From assembly GCA_020186115.1 (NCBI GenBank), contig WSYJ01000030.1:124001-188000 (forward strand): a DNA stretch of 64,000 bases, given 5' to 3'. This document shows positions 11,114 through 20,617 of the stretch, one piece after another. Every line of letters starts with the position of its first letter. Position 1 is the first letter of the stretch. The translations under genes and the position numbers were made by a program. Origin of the DNA: Histomonas meleagridis. Lineage: Eukaryota > Parabasalia > Tritrichomonadida > Dientamoebidae. The notes below the pieces were generated by a model. That model was not told the DNA's origin. It saw only the letters and a list, made by a program, of their open reading frames with translations, and searched no databases.

Positions 11114-12049
11114 TTAAAGGAAATAAGTCGAAGCTGGCGGGTCATCAGGGATTTTTCTTTTTTCAGGAGGACACGCGTCGAATATTTTATAATCCAGTGT
11201 TGTATCACCTTTATTATATTTCAAAATGGAAGCCTTATTACCCGATCTATACATATAATTTGGTGCCGACCAAACTGTAACCAATTGTCTATCGAAGAAT
11301 TCTTGATATCCTTCCATAGCCAATTGATGCGATCTCGTAATAAACTTAATTCCATTGTTATAACAAAATTCTTTCACTTGGGGTGCCCCAAAGAAATAAC
11401 CGGCGCCTCTTTGGTTTTCGTGCCACGACTGAATGTCGTCGGGGTCACTCCAGCATAAATCGCAGAGAGGCCCACTGCATGGCAGTTCTGCTTTTCTATT
11501 TTTCAATGAGATGCTTTCTATGAGGGTGATCTTGGGTGAAAGTCCTCCATGAACGGAAAAAACTTCTCCATCTATTAAAGCTGCCATTGGTAATAAATCA
11601 AAAACATCATTACATAGACTCCATAAACCTGCATGACCATAACAATGAACACATTCACTATAAAATCCATACAATTGATTAACTGCTCGACATTCATGAT
11701 TACCTCGAAGTAAATAAAATTGTTGTGGATATTTGAGTTTGAGTGCGGCTAGATATGAAAATGTTTCAATTGAATATCGTCCACGATCAATATAATCTCC
11801 CATGAAAAGGAATTTTTTATCACCAATAGTTTCATCACCATCACCAGCTGTTTTGAAAAGTTCGAAAACGTCATAAAGTTGACCATGAATATCACCACAA
11901 ATAATAATTGGGGAAGATAATTCCAAAACATTACTTTCCGTATAAAGAACTTCCATTAACTTTAAAAGGAGAGTCTCCACATCTTTTTCGCTAACACGTT
12001 CTCCTTGTCTAATCGATTCTATGATTGGAGTTGGATCGAAATCCTCCAT
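11114..12049 (-). CDS. PP2A/PP4/PP6-family serine/threonine phosphatase catalytic subunit
   Basis: A 311-aa phosphatase of the PPP family. Metal and substrate motifs are all present in order: GDIHGQ, GDYIDRG, LLRGNHE, HGGLSP, ITRSH and WSAPNY. The C-terminus ASTYFL ends in the YFL tripeptide used for leucine carboxymethylation in the PP2A, PP4 and PP6 group. The ending TYFL and short N-terminus favour PP6-like over PP1, but the exact orthologue is not settled. The longest frame starts at a TTG at 12124; the ATG at 12049 (MEDFDPTPIIESI) gives the family's usual length of 305-311 aa and is preferred. It works with regulatory subunits to dephosphorylate cytoplasmic proteins. Confidence 0.95.
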   Translation of the reverse strand: MEDFDPTPIIESIRQGERVSEKDVETLLLKLMEVLYTESNVLELSSPIIICGDIHGQLYDVFELFKTAGDGDETIGDKKFLFMGDYIDRGRYSIETFSYLAALKLKYPQQFYLLRGNHECRAVNQLYGFYSECVHCYGHAGLWSLCNDVFDLLPMAALIDGEVFSVHGGLSPKITLIESISLKNRKAELPCSGPLCDLCWSDPDDIQSWHENQRGAGYFFGAPQVKEFCYNNGIKFITRSHQLAMEGYQEFFDRQLVTVWSAPNYMYRSGNKASILKYNKGDTTLDYKIFDACPPEKRKIPDDPPASTYFL

Positions 12050-12192
12050 TAAAAAGTTCTGTTTGGCTAAAAACCGAATTTTCAATACAAAAGTGGGGAA
12101 TCCGTTAAAAATCGCATGATTCAAATTGAACTAAACCACTTTTTTAATTGAAAAAAAATTGACAAAATTATTTTTTTATAAAAAAAATTTTT

Positions 12193-15100
12193 TTAAGCTT
12201 CTAAATCTTCTATATCAAACCCTTGTTGTTGATTTTGAGTTTCAGAGAACAACAACTTATAATTTTCGAAGATTGTTTGCATTGATTTAAAAGGATCGAA
12301 ATTATTTAATACGTATTCGTCAGGAAATGATACGACCCACTCGTTTGGAATTTGGTTTATAATCGTTACCCACAAAGGGGATTTCTGTAGAATGCTTAAA
12401 TTCCCCATCAGAATCAATTTTCTTTTTGTTAATCCTAATGCGTATTTTAATATATCAGAGTCATAACTATCAGTTGTTGCTATTACGACGTCTTTACGAT
12501 TCGCCTTCATAGCCCTATAGTTATAAGCGTTAATTCTTTTCGAAGCTGTTTCCATAAAACTATTAAACTTAGTGAAGATTTTATTACCATTATTTCTACA
12601 TATATATAAAATCGAACAAAAAGGAACTAAAAGTTCTTTTGTTGATACTAAGTCAACTTTCTCAAATAAAATTCCGGCAATTATCGCCACCATCAACACA
12701 GAAGAGAACAAATTTATATTAATAAATATCACAGGCTTATCCATTGTCATTATCTCCTTAAAGAAGTTACGGATTTTATGATTCAAAACTTTTAATGGGT
12801 TTAAATCAACAATCGCATGTTGTGAATAACATTGTAATTCACTTCCCCAAATAGTTCTTGCTAAAGAAACTATTATAGGTTCGCAATCATACACTTCTTT
12901 TAAATGTATGATAGCATGATGTCCGATTCGATTTAAATGTGAAAAAATCGATTCGACTTCATTATCAAGGATTAAGTCACCGAAAAGTATAAAAGGTGAA
13001 CCACTACTTAATGAAGAGATACTTCGAAGTAATGGTAAATTCGAAGCTTCTAAAAGAATGATTAAGTTAAACTTTTGTTGATATATTATATCGAAAGGTT
13101 TTGTAATTGAATTAATTACAAAGACTCGAATTGAATCCAATATGAATTTAATGTCGGGTAAAGTTTTAGCATTTAAAAATATATTATTTTCATGTCTTTG
13201 ATGAAATCGTTCATCGATTTTGTTCATTTTCCCATTAACTAAATATGGAATATTTAATTGTTCTAATCCATTACATATTTTGTTTAATGTATCATAAAAA
13301 TAAGGCGAAACTAAAATGACTGAATCTTTATCTTCTTTTAATTTCTCATGAATGATATGTAACGTAGTAATGATTCGACCAGTTCCATGTGGCGCATTAA
13401 TTAATAAATAATTTAATGTCTTTAATGATAATCGAACAGCTTCGATTTGATATTTGTTTAATCCGATTTTGTTAAATTTCGGTTCTTTGTATGAAAAAAT
13501 TGGCCTTTCTTCATCAATGATTAATGTGTTTAACATCGAATAACTCGGCTTCGTTAATATGTTAGTTAATAAAGAAGTATCAAATGAACTCCATTGATTT
13601 GTACGACAAAAATCTAAAGTAAAAACATGTCCGACTTTAAAGAATTGTTCGAAACTACTAATTTTTAAGTAGTCATCTTTAATTTTAGTGATAGTACCAA
13701 TTCCAATAATTGGCATATTGCCATCTTTAGTTATTATTACATTATCATATAAATTACATTTAGCTAAATAGAAAATTCCTGGGAATTTAGCTTGGAATTT
13801 TATATGTGATACTTCTGATAATTGATTTGTAGGATCATTAATACATTTAATATTAATAATCTTTAAATCATTTATAGCATTTCCTGCTTTAATTCGTTCA
13901 TTAACATTTATCGATGTGATTTGGATACAACACCACATCATACTTAACGAAGAAAGATTTATATATTTATGAAACTTTTGGAAGAATACTCGCGATTGAT
14001 TCGTACTAAAATCGCATAAGTTTTTGGGTAAAATAGGATTTAACTTCTTCACAAATTCGCGTTTGTCTTCCATTCGTTTATATAACGCACATGTAACTTG
14101 TGAAACGCAATATGAACATTCAGATGTGTTCATTGATTGCACAAACGGAGCTTCGTTCTTTACGATCGAAGTCGCTATTAAATTCCGAAGTATTCGTAAG
14201 TGTTGTCGCTCTTCTTTACGTGGACGTACCCAAAATCGTTGTTTACTTCCTAAGTACCAAATAAATGCATATGACGAATGTTCTTTACCATAACGCTCGC
14301 CAATTAATTGCGTTTGTGCTGTTAGTGATAGAACATGTCCATTTTTTAAGTCTGTTTGAAGTGTTCCACCAACTGTAGAAATAACTTCAACAGGTACATA
14401 ATGAATGTTTTCATTATCATTAATTTCAACTATGCAACTAAGACATCCATGAATACCATTATGGAATGACCATATCGATGTGTTAAGAAATGAGTTCGTA
14501 CACCCATAGCCTGGAAATGCTTTCGACGTACGAAATAATGAATCAAATCGTGGAATTGTCATTAGGACACTATGTGGCTCATCAATATATTCGGACAATT
14601 TGGAGATCTGCATATACATGTCATTCACAGTCTTTATTGAATGAGAAGCGATTTCTTTAGGAATATCAAGTTTGTCGATTTGATATGTGCTGACAAGATT
14701 ATCTCGGACTAATTCATCCGAGATAGAACTGGCTGTTATTTCTTCGCCATTGCAATGTGAATGAATATACCGTTGAATAAGGGTGGTGGCAATCCGACCA
14801 TATAATGAATTAAAGGTTGGATCTTTAAATGTAGAAATTTCTCGGAAATAAACGGCACGTGGGCATGAGCGATAGCTTCCAATAGAACTGACTTTGATTA
14901 GAAGATGTGGGAAAATTACTGGTCCTTCGCATTCATCATTGATAACACATGATATAGAATTTTTATAAAGATTTTGATCATCGTCCGTACGTGCCCATCC
15001 ATCCTTAGGATCAAGTAATATAAAAGCACCGCAAAAAACTTGAATTGTTGCCCAGATTCCAACTAAATGTGCATAACATTTTTCATTTGTTGGACCAGAT

Positions 15101-15303
15101 GATAAAATTAAAACAAGCTCGCGTGTCCCATCAGTGAATAAATCTCGTTGTATATAATTCATAACAATATAAAACGGAGATTGCATTGAAAATAATTTAG
15201 TATCATGATAAATTTTAGGTATTGGTTTTAGTGAGGAATGTTGAACAGATTTTACACTTTCTCCCCATTTAGAAAAAAAGTTATTGATGACATTCCTCTT
15301 CAT
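12193..15303 (-). CDS. Dna2-like nuclease-helicase with eroded catalytic motifs
   Basis: A 1036-aa protein with the architecture of DNA2, which processes flaps and broken ends during nuclear DNA replication and repair. The first iron-sulfur Cys lies in SYRSCPRAVYF (about residue 147), followed by an SLYGRIATTLIQ segment like GTLLHE. The other three Cys are in ECSYCVSQVTC (about 394-404). A superfamily-1 helicase region follows, with KYQIEAVR and a P-loop remnant APHGTGR (about 638). The expected nuclease residues look replaced: the GKID aspartate is in GCLSC, and the ExK pair is EVIS. The P-loop Lys-Thr is Arg-Ile, and DEAS of motif II is LEAS. It may therefore be structural rather than enzymatic. 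The ATG is 10 nt after an initiator-like TCATTA. Family call is by motif order, not by alignment. Confidence 0.75.
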   Translation of the reverse strand: MKRNVINNFFSKWGESVKSVQHSSLKPIPKIYHDTKLFSMQSPFYIVMNYIQRDLFTDGTRELVLILSSGPTNEKCYAHLVGIWATIQVFCGAFILLDPKDGWARTDDDQNLYKNSISCVINDECEGPVIFPHLLIKVSSIGSYRSCPRAVYFREISTFKDPTFNSLYGRIATTLIQRYIHSHCNGEEITASSISDELVRDNLVSTYQIDKLDIPKEIASHSIKTVNDMYMQISKLSEYIDEPHSVLMTIPRFDSLFRTSKAFPGYGCTNSFLNTSIWSFHNGIHGCLSCIVEINDNENIHYVPVEVISTVGGTLQTDLKNGHVLSLTAQTQLIGERYGKEHSSYAFIWYLGSKQRFWVRPRKEERQHLRILRNLIATSIVKNEAPFVQSMNTSECSYCVSQVTCALYKRMEDKREFVKKLNPILPKNLCDFSTNQSRVFFQKFHKYINLSSLSMMWCCIQITSINVNERIKAGNAINDLKIINIKCINDPTNQLSEVSHIKFQAKFPGIFYLAKCNLYDNVIITKDGNMPIIGIGTITKIKDDYLKISSFEQFFKVGHVFTLDFCRTNQWSSFDTSLLTNILTKPSYSMLNTLIIDEERPIFSYKEPKFNKIGLNKYQIEAVRLSLKTLNYLLINAPHGTGRIITTLHIIHEKLKEDKDSVILVSPYFYDTLNKICNGLEQLNIPYLVNGKMNKIDERFHQRHENNIFLNAKTLPDIKFILDSIRVFVINSITKPFDIIYQQKFNLIILLEASNLPLLRSISSLSSGSPFILFGDLILDNEVESIFSHLNRIGHHAIIHLKEVYDCEPIIVSLARTIWGSELQCYSQHAIVDLNPLKVLNHKIRNFFKEIMTMDKPVIFININLFSSVLMVAIIAGILFEKVDLVSTKELLVPFCSILYICRNNGNKIFTKFNSFMETASKRINAYNYRAMKANRKDVVIATTDSYDSDILKYALGLTKRKLILMGNLSILQKSPLWVTIINQIPNEWVVSFPDEYVLNNFDPFKSMQTIFENYKLLFSETQNQQQGFDIEDLEA

Positions 15304-15309
15304 CTTTCA

Positions 15310-15315
15310 TAATGA
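15310..15315 (-). promoter_or_regulatory. Initiator-like TCATTA of the Dna2-like gene
   Basis: The minus strand reads TCATTA; its A (15313) is 10 nt before the ATG, matching the spacing of the other initiator-like boxes in the window. Confidence 0.4.
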
Positions 15316-15477
15316 TTTTTGGGGCAAACCTATAAACGATCAAAATCAATTGAAAGCAAAGTTTCGTGTCTTTGTGACTTCAAATGCCTTTAATCATCAA
15401 TAAATTTTTTTTTTTCCAAATTAACGCAAGAAACACAATTGTATTACAACATTATATGTAAAAATTTAAATTTTGTT

Positions 15478-16784
15478 ATGTTAGTAAGCTTATAACCATT
15501 CATAGATGCTTTAATAAGTGCTGTCCAATTTTAAATCCAATATAAATAATTACCAAATATTATTTTGAAATGTCAGAAAATTATAATAAATCTCAGTTAA
15601 GACTAATAGATGTTTTTTGCATTAATATCAGTTCCTTCTTGTTCAAGAAGTAATTTAATGATTTTTGAAAATTCAGAAATAGAATAAGATACAATTATGA
15701 GTGCTGTATCAAATGATTTGAATTATTTCTAAATGTTTTGAAATATTAAATTATTAAAACAAACATTAAATAAGATAATTCAATATTTACTGCATTAATA
15801 TCAATTCCTTTTTGTTCAAGAAGTAACTGAACGACCTTTCTTTGACCATTATAAGAAGCTACCATAAGTGCTGTCCAAAATAATTTCAATAATTTCCAAA
15901 TTTTATTTCGAAATGTTAAATTATTAATATATACTTCATATAAAACAAATTGATATCTTTTGCATTAACATCAAATACTTTTTGGGAGAATTTCATAATT
16001 TCCACTTTGAATACAAAAATTTTCTAAAAACTATGGTTTATTTTCATCAAGAGTATTGATAGGTTCAATTTATCAGTATTTAAATCATCTATTTTTTCAA
16101 ATTTATATTCATAAATATAATGAAAAATCTCGTTTTTATGGAATAGAATTGCTGTTTCATATGCACCTTCAAATGATGAATGATTCTCTTCACATAAATG
16201 AATTATCTCTAAGTTTCCACCTGCAATTGCATATTTTCCTGTATTTTTAACATTTGCACCATTTATAAGTAAATATTTAAAACATTTAATTGCTCCAAAA
16301 AATGCTGCATAATCAATTAATGTAACATTTTTTGTATTAATAAAGTCACATCTTTCATAAAGCGATGGTTTAATGATTTGATTAAAATCAAAATTTGTTT
16401 GTGATGTTGTTTCTTGAAGTTTTTCTATTTCATCATTTCGAATTATTTTTGCTATTTCATTTGGATTAACTCCTTCTTTATTTAATTTCTTATGAAGTTC
16501 CCAATTGTTCTTTGAAAGTTGCTCATAGTTTTTAAAATTTGGATCATTTTTATATTTTCTTATGTTTAATTTTGGTTGATAGTGGACAAAATATTTTTTC
16601 TAAAAAAACTTTTTGCCATATTTACATTAATTAATTTTTGTGTTACCATTTTCCCTATAAGATAATATGCTTCTTGTGTCCGAATGTCATAAATGTAACT
16701 AGTAAAGACTTCAATGATATTGGGATTATTTTTGTGTATATCTTCTTCTTTTCTTTGAATATTAACCAAATAATTTTTCCTCAT
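15478..16784 (-). pseudogene. Ankyrin locus C: truncated DUF3447-ankyrin pseudogene
   Basis: The third copy of the family of loci A and B. The head lacks about the first 90 residues: an ATG at 16784 begins MRKNYLVNIQRKEEDIHKN, equivalent to the middle of the locus B head. It loses frame near 16570. Downstream, the segment NELHKKLNKEGVNPNEIAKIIRN (16440-16510) is nearly identical to locus A but without A's extra base. The DUF3447 domain follows and is broken near 16100. Two ankyrin units (about 15615-15710 and 15790-15870) keep clean frames, and a third (about 15490-15530) is cut short. Separators carry the same linker pattern. A recent but inactive duplicate of locus A is likely. Confidence 0.75.
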
Positions 16785-17372
16785 AATTTATCTCATTTAT
16801 TTGGATATCTACTTAGTGATTAAAATTAATGAAGTATGTTAAATATAAATATTGTCCTGATTGATCCTATAAATGCTTTTCCTATAATCCAAGTTGTTAT
16901 AATGTTGATCACATAATATTTAATAATCTTTCATTCATCGATAATCCACATGATTTTATGTATGTTCTAAACTTTGAGAATAACTTTGTATCAGATTGAT
17001 TTTAAAACTTCAATAATTGAAGAACCTAAACATTACAAAAATATCCATATCATATTTATATTCAAAAACTATTAATGTCTCTCAAAGTTATTTAAGACTT
17101 ACAATTGTATTATACAAGAAGAATGAATGTATTACAGTATTAATTCAATTTAGTAGACCCAAGTTTCAGATTTCTCTTCTTTTATTTGCATTATTTTTTA
17201 AAACACTCATTTCAAATATTTGATTCACCGACCCCAAACACTTGCTTATAGAAAGTGTTTACAATGCAACTAGAATTAGATGTTTCATAATTGTTTTAAT
17301 GCAGCACTTTTACAACCGTTATTATGGCATATGACATGAAATTATTCATTGGCATTTTTATTGTGTCAGCTG
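16785..17372. other. Intergenic, nothing recognised
   Basis: About 590 bp upstream of the first membrane-protein gene. The region is AT-rich; open frames in it have no recognisable domain or codon bias. Confidence 0.4.
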
Positions 17373-17957
17373 ATGAAAGGTTCGAATGATTTCCGAAGTG
17401 TCACACTAATCATTTTGATAATCGAAGTCTTTGCTGCGTTTGAATCATTATGTTCACCAAAATATTATAATGGTTTCAATATTACATTTTCTCTAATTGG
17501 TGCTATCTATTTTCTTGTATGTTCTGTTGCTGAAAAATCAAACCTTATCTCATCTGCTTTGTTCTTTGCTAATTTAATTTGTCATGTACCTAATTTTTTC
17601 TTCTTAATTAGCCAACTAATTTTATTTGGTAATGTATTACTTGACGGAAGAATGGAAGGCCTATATGTTGTTTCAACAGTCCTGATTATACCTGAAGCAC
17701 TTCTTAGATTTATCTCTAATTTCACTGTAGATAAACTTATCTCTTTGAGACATATTGTTTTTATGGCTGCATTCCTTGCTCACGATTATAGAATATACCG
17801 TATTTATAAGGAATCAACAAATTGGGCAACAATTCAAAAAGAAATAATGAACCTAATTGCAGAATTGAAAGAGATAATTTCAACACATAATCCCCTTACA
17901 CCAAAGGTTAAAAACACTGATAATGAAGATGGTATAAAAACAATCAAAAAAGAATAA
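17373..17957 (+). CDS. Multi-pass membrane protein, tandem paralogue 1
   Basis: A 194-aa protein with about four or five hydrophobic segments: LIILIIEVFAAFESLC, ITFSLIGAIYFLVCSV, NFFFLISQLILFGNVLL and VVSTVLIIPEALLRFIS, then a SLRHIVFMAAFLAHDY block. The C-terminal 45 residues are polar and lysine-rich, probably cytoplasmic. It is clearly homologous to the next gene: both share EVFAAF.SLC, YYNGFNI, FFFLISQ, PEAL.RFIS and SLRHI. The longest open frame begins with TTG at 17349; the first ATG is at 17373. I do not recognise the family. The local duplication and conserved core suggest a real membrane protein of unknown function. Confidence 0.8.
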   Translation: MKGSNDFRSVTLIILIIEVFAAFESLCSPKYYNGFNITFSLIGAIYFLVCSVAEKSNLISSALFFANLICHVPNFFFLISQLILFGNVLLDGRMEGLYVVSTVLIIPEALLRFISNFTVDKLISLRHIVFMAAFLAHDYRIYRIYKESTNWATIQKEIMNLIAELKEIISTHNPLTPKVKNTDNEDGIKTIKKE

Positions 17958-18353
17958 AACATTATCTGCTTTACGTATAGAAATTTTTATTGAAAGATGT
18001 TTCATTTTTTTTCCAAACCGGCTCACATACAAATTGCGTATTTCGGTGGTAGTTTCTAATATGTTGTCAGTGAGAATACTTCAGTTTTATTACAAGTGCA
18101 TGTTATAACAGAAACAATGAGTAATTTACAATTAGTTCATAAAGAATTTCGACTATATAAAGTATTCAATTAATTATAACAATAATTTAAATTTCACTGA
18201 AAAATTTTTCACACTTTGAATAATCATTCAATAATTATTACTTTTTCAAAGATATTAGAAAATTTGATTCAAAAAATTGTTTTTTGAGCTCGACCAAACC
18301 GTTTGCAATTTGATCGGTAAAAAAAAAAATGCCAATGAGACAATCATTTTTTA
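17958..18353. other. Intergenic with promoter-type motifs
   Basis: About 395 bp between the two membrane-protein paralogues. An AAACCGTTT palindrome-like box lies at 18296-18304, and an initiator-like TCATTT at 18344-18349. Confidence 0.45.
18344..18349 (+). promoter_or_regulatory. Initiator-like TCATTT of the second membrane protein
   Basis: TCATTT with A(+1) at 18346, 8 nt before the ATG at 18354. Same consensus and spacing as upstream of CapZ beta, malic enzyme and HSP70. Confidence 0.45.
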
Positions 18354-18917
18354 ATGCCAGTAGACACAAAAGCATTTTCTGATTGGTTCTGGTATATTAC
18401 AATTGCAGTTTTTGTGATTGAAGTATTCGCAGCATTTGGGTCATTGTGTGCAGCAGGATATTATAATGGCTTCAATATTGCATTTTCTTTAGTAGGAACT
18501 TTGTATTTTCTTATCTGCTCAGCGTTGGAGGAAACGAACCTTATATCAGCTGCATTGTCTTTTGCAAATTTGATTTTTTTTGCACCTAATTTTTTCTTTT
18601 TAATAAGTCAAATAATTTTAATTGTTAATATTATGACAAAAGGAAAACTAACATGGCTGCACACAATTGTACAGTTTCTCATTTCACCTGAAGCATTAAT
18701 TCGATTTATTTCATTACTGATCCACAAAAGCTTTTTAAGCTCTTTAAGACATATTGCTTTTCTGGCTGCACACTTAGTTCAAGCATATTACATAATTTTA
18801 TATGGCCTTTCAGAGTTGGATTGGGATTCAATTTCTAAACAAATTTTGGATATGTTAAAAGCGCTCAAGAACAACATTAAGATACCATCAATGATGGATA
18901 TACAAAAGTCTGACTGA
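18354..18917 (+). CDS. Multi-pass membrane protein, tandem paralogue 2
   Basis: A 187-aa protein with the same arrangement as its upstream neighbour: hydrophobic segments at about residues 12-35, 41-60, 66-95, 104-122 and 131-150. It begins MPVDTKAFSDWFWYITIAVF, so the first membrane segment may be a signal anchor. Shared blocks with paralogue 1 are listed there. The C-terminal tail (SISKQILDMLKALKNNIK) is amphipathic. The two genes lie about 400 bp apart in the same orientation with separate promoter-like motifs, so they are probably transcribed individually. Function unknown. Confidence 0.82.
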   Translation: MPVDTKAFSDWFWYITIAVFVIEVFAAFGSLCAAGYYNGFNIAFSLVGTLYFLICSALEETNLISAALSFANLIFFAPNFFFLISQIILIVNIMTKGKLTWLHTIVQFLISPEALIRFISLLIHKSFLSSLRHIAFLAAHLVQAYYIILYGLSELDWDSISKQILDMLKALKNNIKIPSMMDIQKSD

Positions 18918-19207
18918 TTTACTAATAAAGCAACACTATGTTTGCTAAATTTTTGTGGTTATATATAAAAAATTAAAAATTCGATTACGTTTGACTATTA
19001 GTATTAATCTTTATTTTTACTATATTTAGTAAATATTTAGATACGTCATTTCAAGGTTGCATAAAGAAATTTTATGGTGAAAGCAAATTTATATTCCAAT
19101 ATATAAAAGAATAACATATAAAACTGTAACTTATTTGAGAAATACGCACAAGTTTAGAAGCAAATGCAAAGAGTATTATTCTTATGAATACCAAAGATGT
19201 TTATCAA

Positions 19208-20401
19208 TCAAATTTTATTGTAATGGAGTTCCGACTCGAGACTCTTTGTTTGCTTCACAGTTCTTACTGCCTTCATAAAGTTATCATTATTTACACTTTC
19301 TCTTCCTTCTCTCAGTGCGAATAATCCAGCCTCTGTACATACATTTCTCAAGTCTGCTCCATTAAATCCTTCTGATAATTTCACAATAGCATCAAAATCT
19401 ATATCGCCCTCAACATTCAAATTTCTCGCATGTATTTTCAATATCTCTAATCTTCCTTGTTCGTTCGGCAAAGGAATCTCTATTTTCCTATCTAACCTTC
19501 CAGGACGTAACAGCGCTGGATCCAAAACATCAGGGCGGTTAGTCGCCATAACCACCTTCACTTGTGAAGTCGATGAAAAACCGTCCATTTGCGACAAAAG
19601 TTCCATTAACGTTCGCTGGATTTCTCTATCGTTCGATTGCCCATCACCCATACGCCGTTGGCCAAGCGCATCAATCTCATCAATAAAGATAATGCACGGC
19701 TGGTGTTCTCGTGCATATTTGAACATTTCACGAATAAGACGTGCTGATTCACCAATGTAACTTCCAATTAAATTGGTGGATACAACTTTAAGGAAGGATG
19801 CTTTGGTGCTGGAGGCGATGGCACGTGCTATAAGTGTTTTTCCTGTACCAGGAGGACCATATAATAAGGCTCCTTTAGGCGCTTTGACTCCAACTCGAAC
19901 AAAAATTTCGGGATTAACAAGTGGAAGTTCAATGATTTCACGGATTTCGTTGATTTGATCACCAAGACCACCAACGTCAGAATATTTGACGTTTCCAGGA
20001 TCTTCAGTGGTCATATGATATACTTGTGGATCAACTTGACGTGGAAGTGCATGCATAATAGTACGAGTAGCAGTATCAAGGGTAACACGTCTACCGATTG
20101 TTAATAAAGATGGGTCAAGTCGTGATCTTGCTTTAACAACAAATCTATCATCACCTTCTATTTTAACAATGTATCTTTCGCCGTCAAGAATTCTGTAGAT
20201 TTCTGCAATCTTTTGTCCAACTGAATGCATAGCATTAATTTGTCTTTCAGTTTCGTCTAATTCTGCTTGAGCTGTTTGTACGGCTAAACCTCTTTCCTTG
20301 ATTTCAGCTTCAAGCTTAGTCATTCTAATTAGTTTTGAAGTATATTCTTTCATAGCTTCTTCATGTTCATCAACAACAGGCGCATCATTGTTCTCAGTCA
20401 T
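19208..20401 (-). CDS. RPT4: 26S proteasome regulatory ATPase subunit Rpt4 (PSMC6)
   Basis: A 397-aa AAA+ ATPase of the proteasome base, which unfolds substrates and feeds them into the 20S core. There is an N-terminal coiled coil (about residues 10-65) and an OB-fold region with ILDGERYIVKI. The AAA module has the Walker A GPPGTGKT (about 179-186), Walker B IIFIDEID, the second region MATNRPDVLDPALLRPGRLDR with its arginine fingers, and sensor-like NGADLRNVCTEAG. The segments PRQVDPQVYHM, EDPGNV and YIGESARLIREMF point to Rpt4 rather than Rpt1-3, 5 or 6. Length equals the usual 389-400 aa. No frameshift or missing key residue was seen. An ACCGC box lies 17-20 nt upstream and a GCGGTTTT box about 40 nt upstream. 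Confidence 0.95.
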   Translation of the reverse strand: MTENNDAPVVDEHEEAMKEYTSKLIRMTKLEAEIKERGLAVQTAQAELDETERQINAMHSVGQKIAEIYRILDGERYIVKIEGDDRFVVKARSRLDPSLLTIGRRVTLDTATRTIMHALPRQVDPQVYHMTTEDPGNVKYSDVGGLGDQINEIREIIELPLVNPEIFVRVGVKAPKGALLYGPPGTGKTLIARAIASSTKASFLKVVSTNLIGSYIGESARLIREMFKYAREHQPCIIFIDEIDALGQRRMGDGQSNDREIQRTLMELLSQMDGFSSTSQVKVVMATNRPDVLDPALLRPGRLDRKIEIPLPNEQGRLEILKIHARNLNVEGDIDFDAIVKLSEGFNGADLRNVCTEAGLFALREGRESVNNDNFMKAVRTVKQTKSLESELHYNKI

Positions 20402-20617
20402 TCTGCAACACTAAAATAACCGCAAATTGGTATACAAATAAAGCGGTTTTGCCAATTATAGTTATCTGGCCAACTATAAATTTCTTATTAAATTTCTCGT
20501 TTATCTCAACTCGTATTTTTTCATCTAACAATCAAAAAAACTCATAGTAAACAAACAGAAAAATTATTTTTTTATGTTTGAATTGACTGCCATTCATGTG
20601 TGTTTATTATTCATTTT

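Noticed and set aside
12049-12124. N-terminal extension of the phosphatase to 336 aa
   Set aside because: It would start at TTG and the extra residues do not match the family; ATG at 12049 gives the normal length.
16056-16250. Plus-strand 64-codon frame in locus C
   Set aside because: Shadow of the minus-strand DUF3447 pseudogene.
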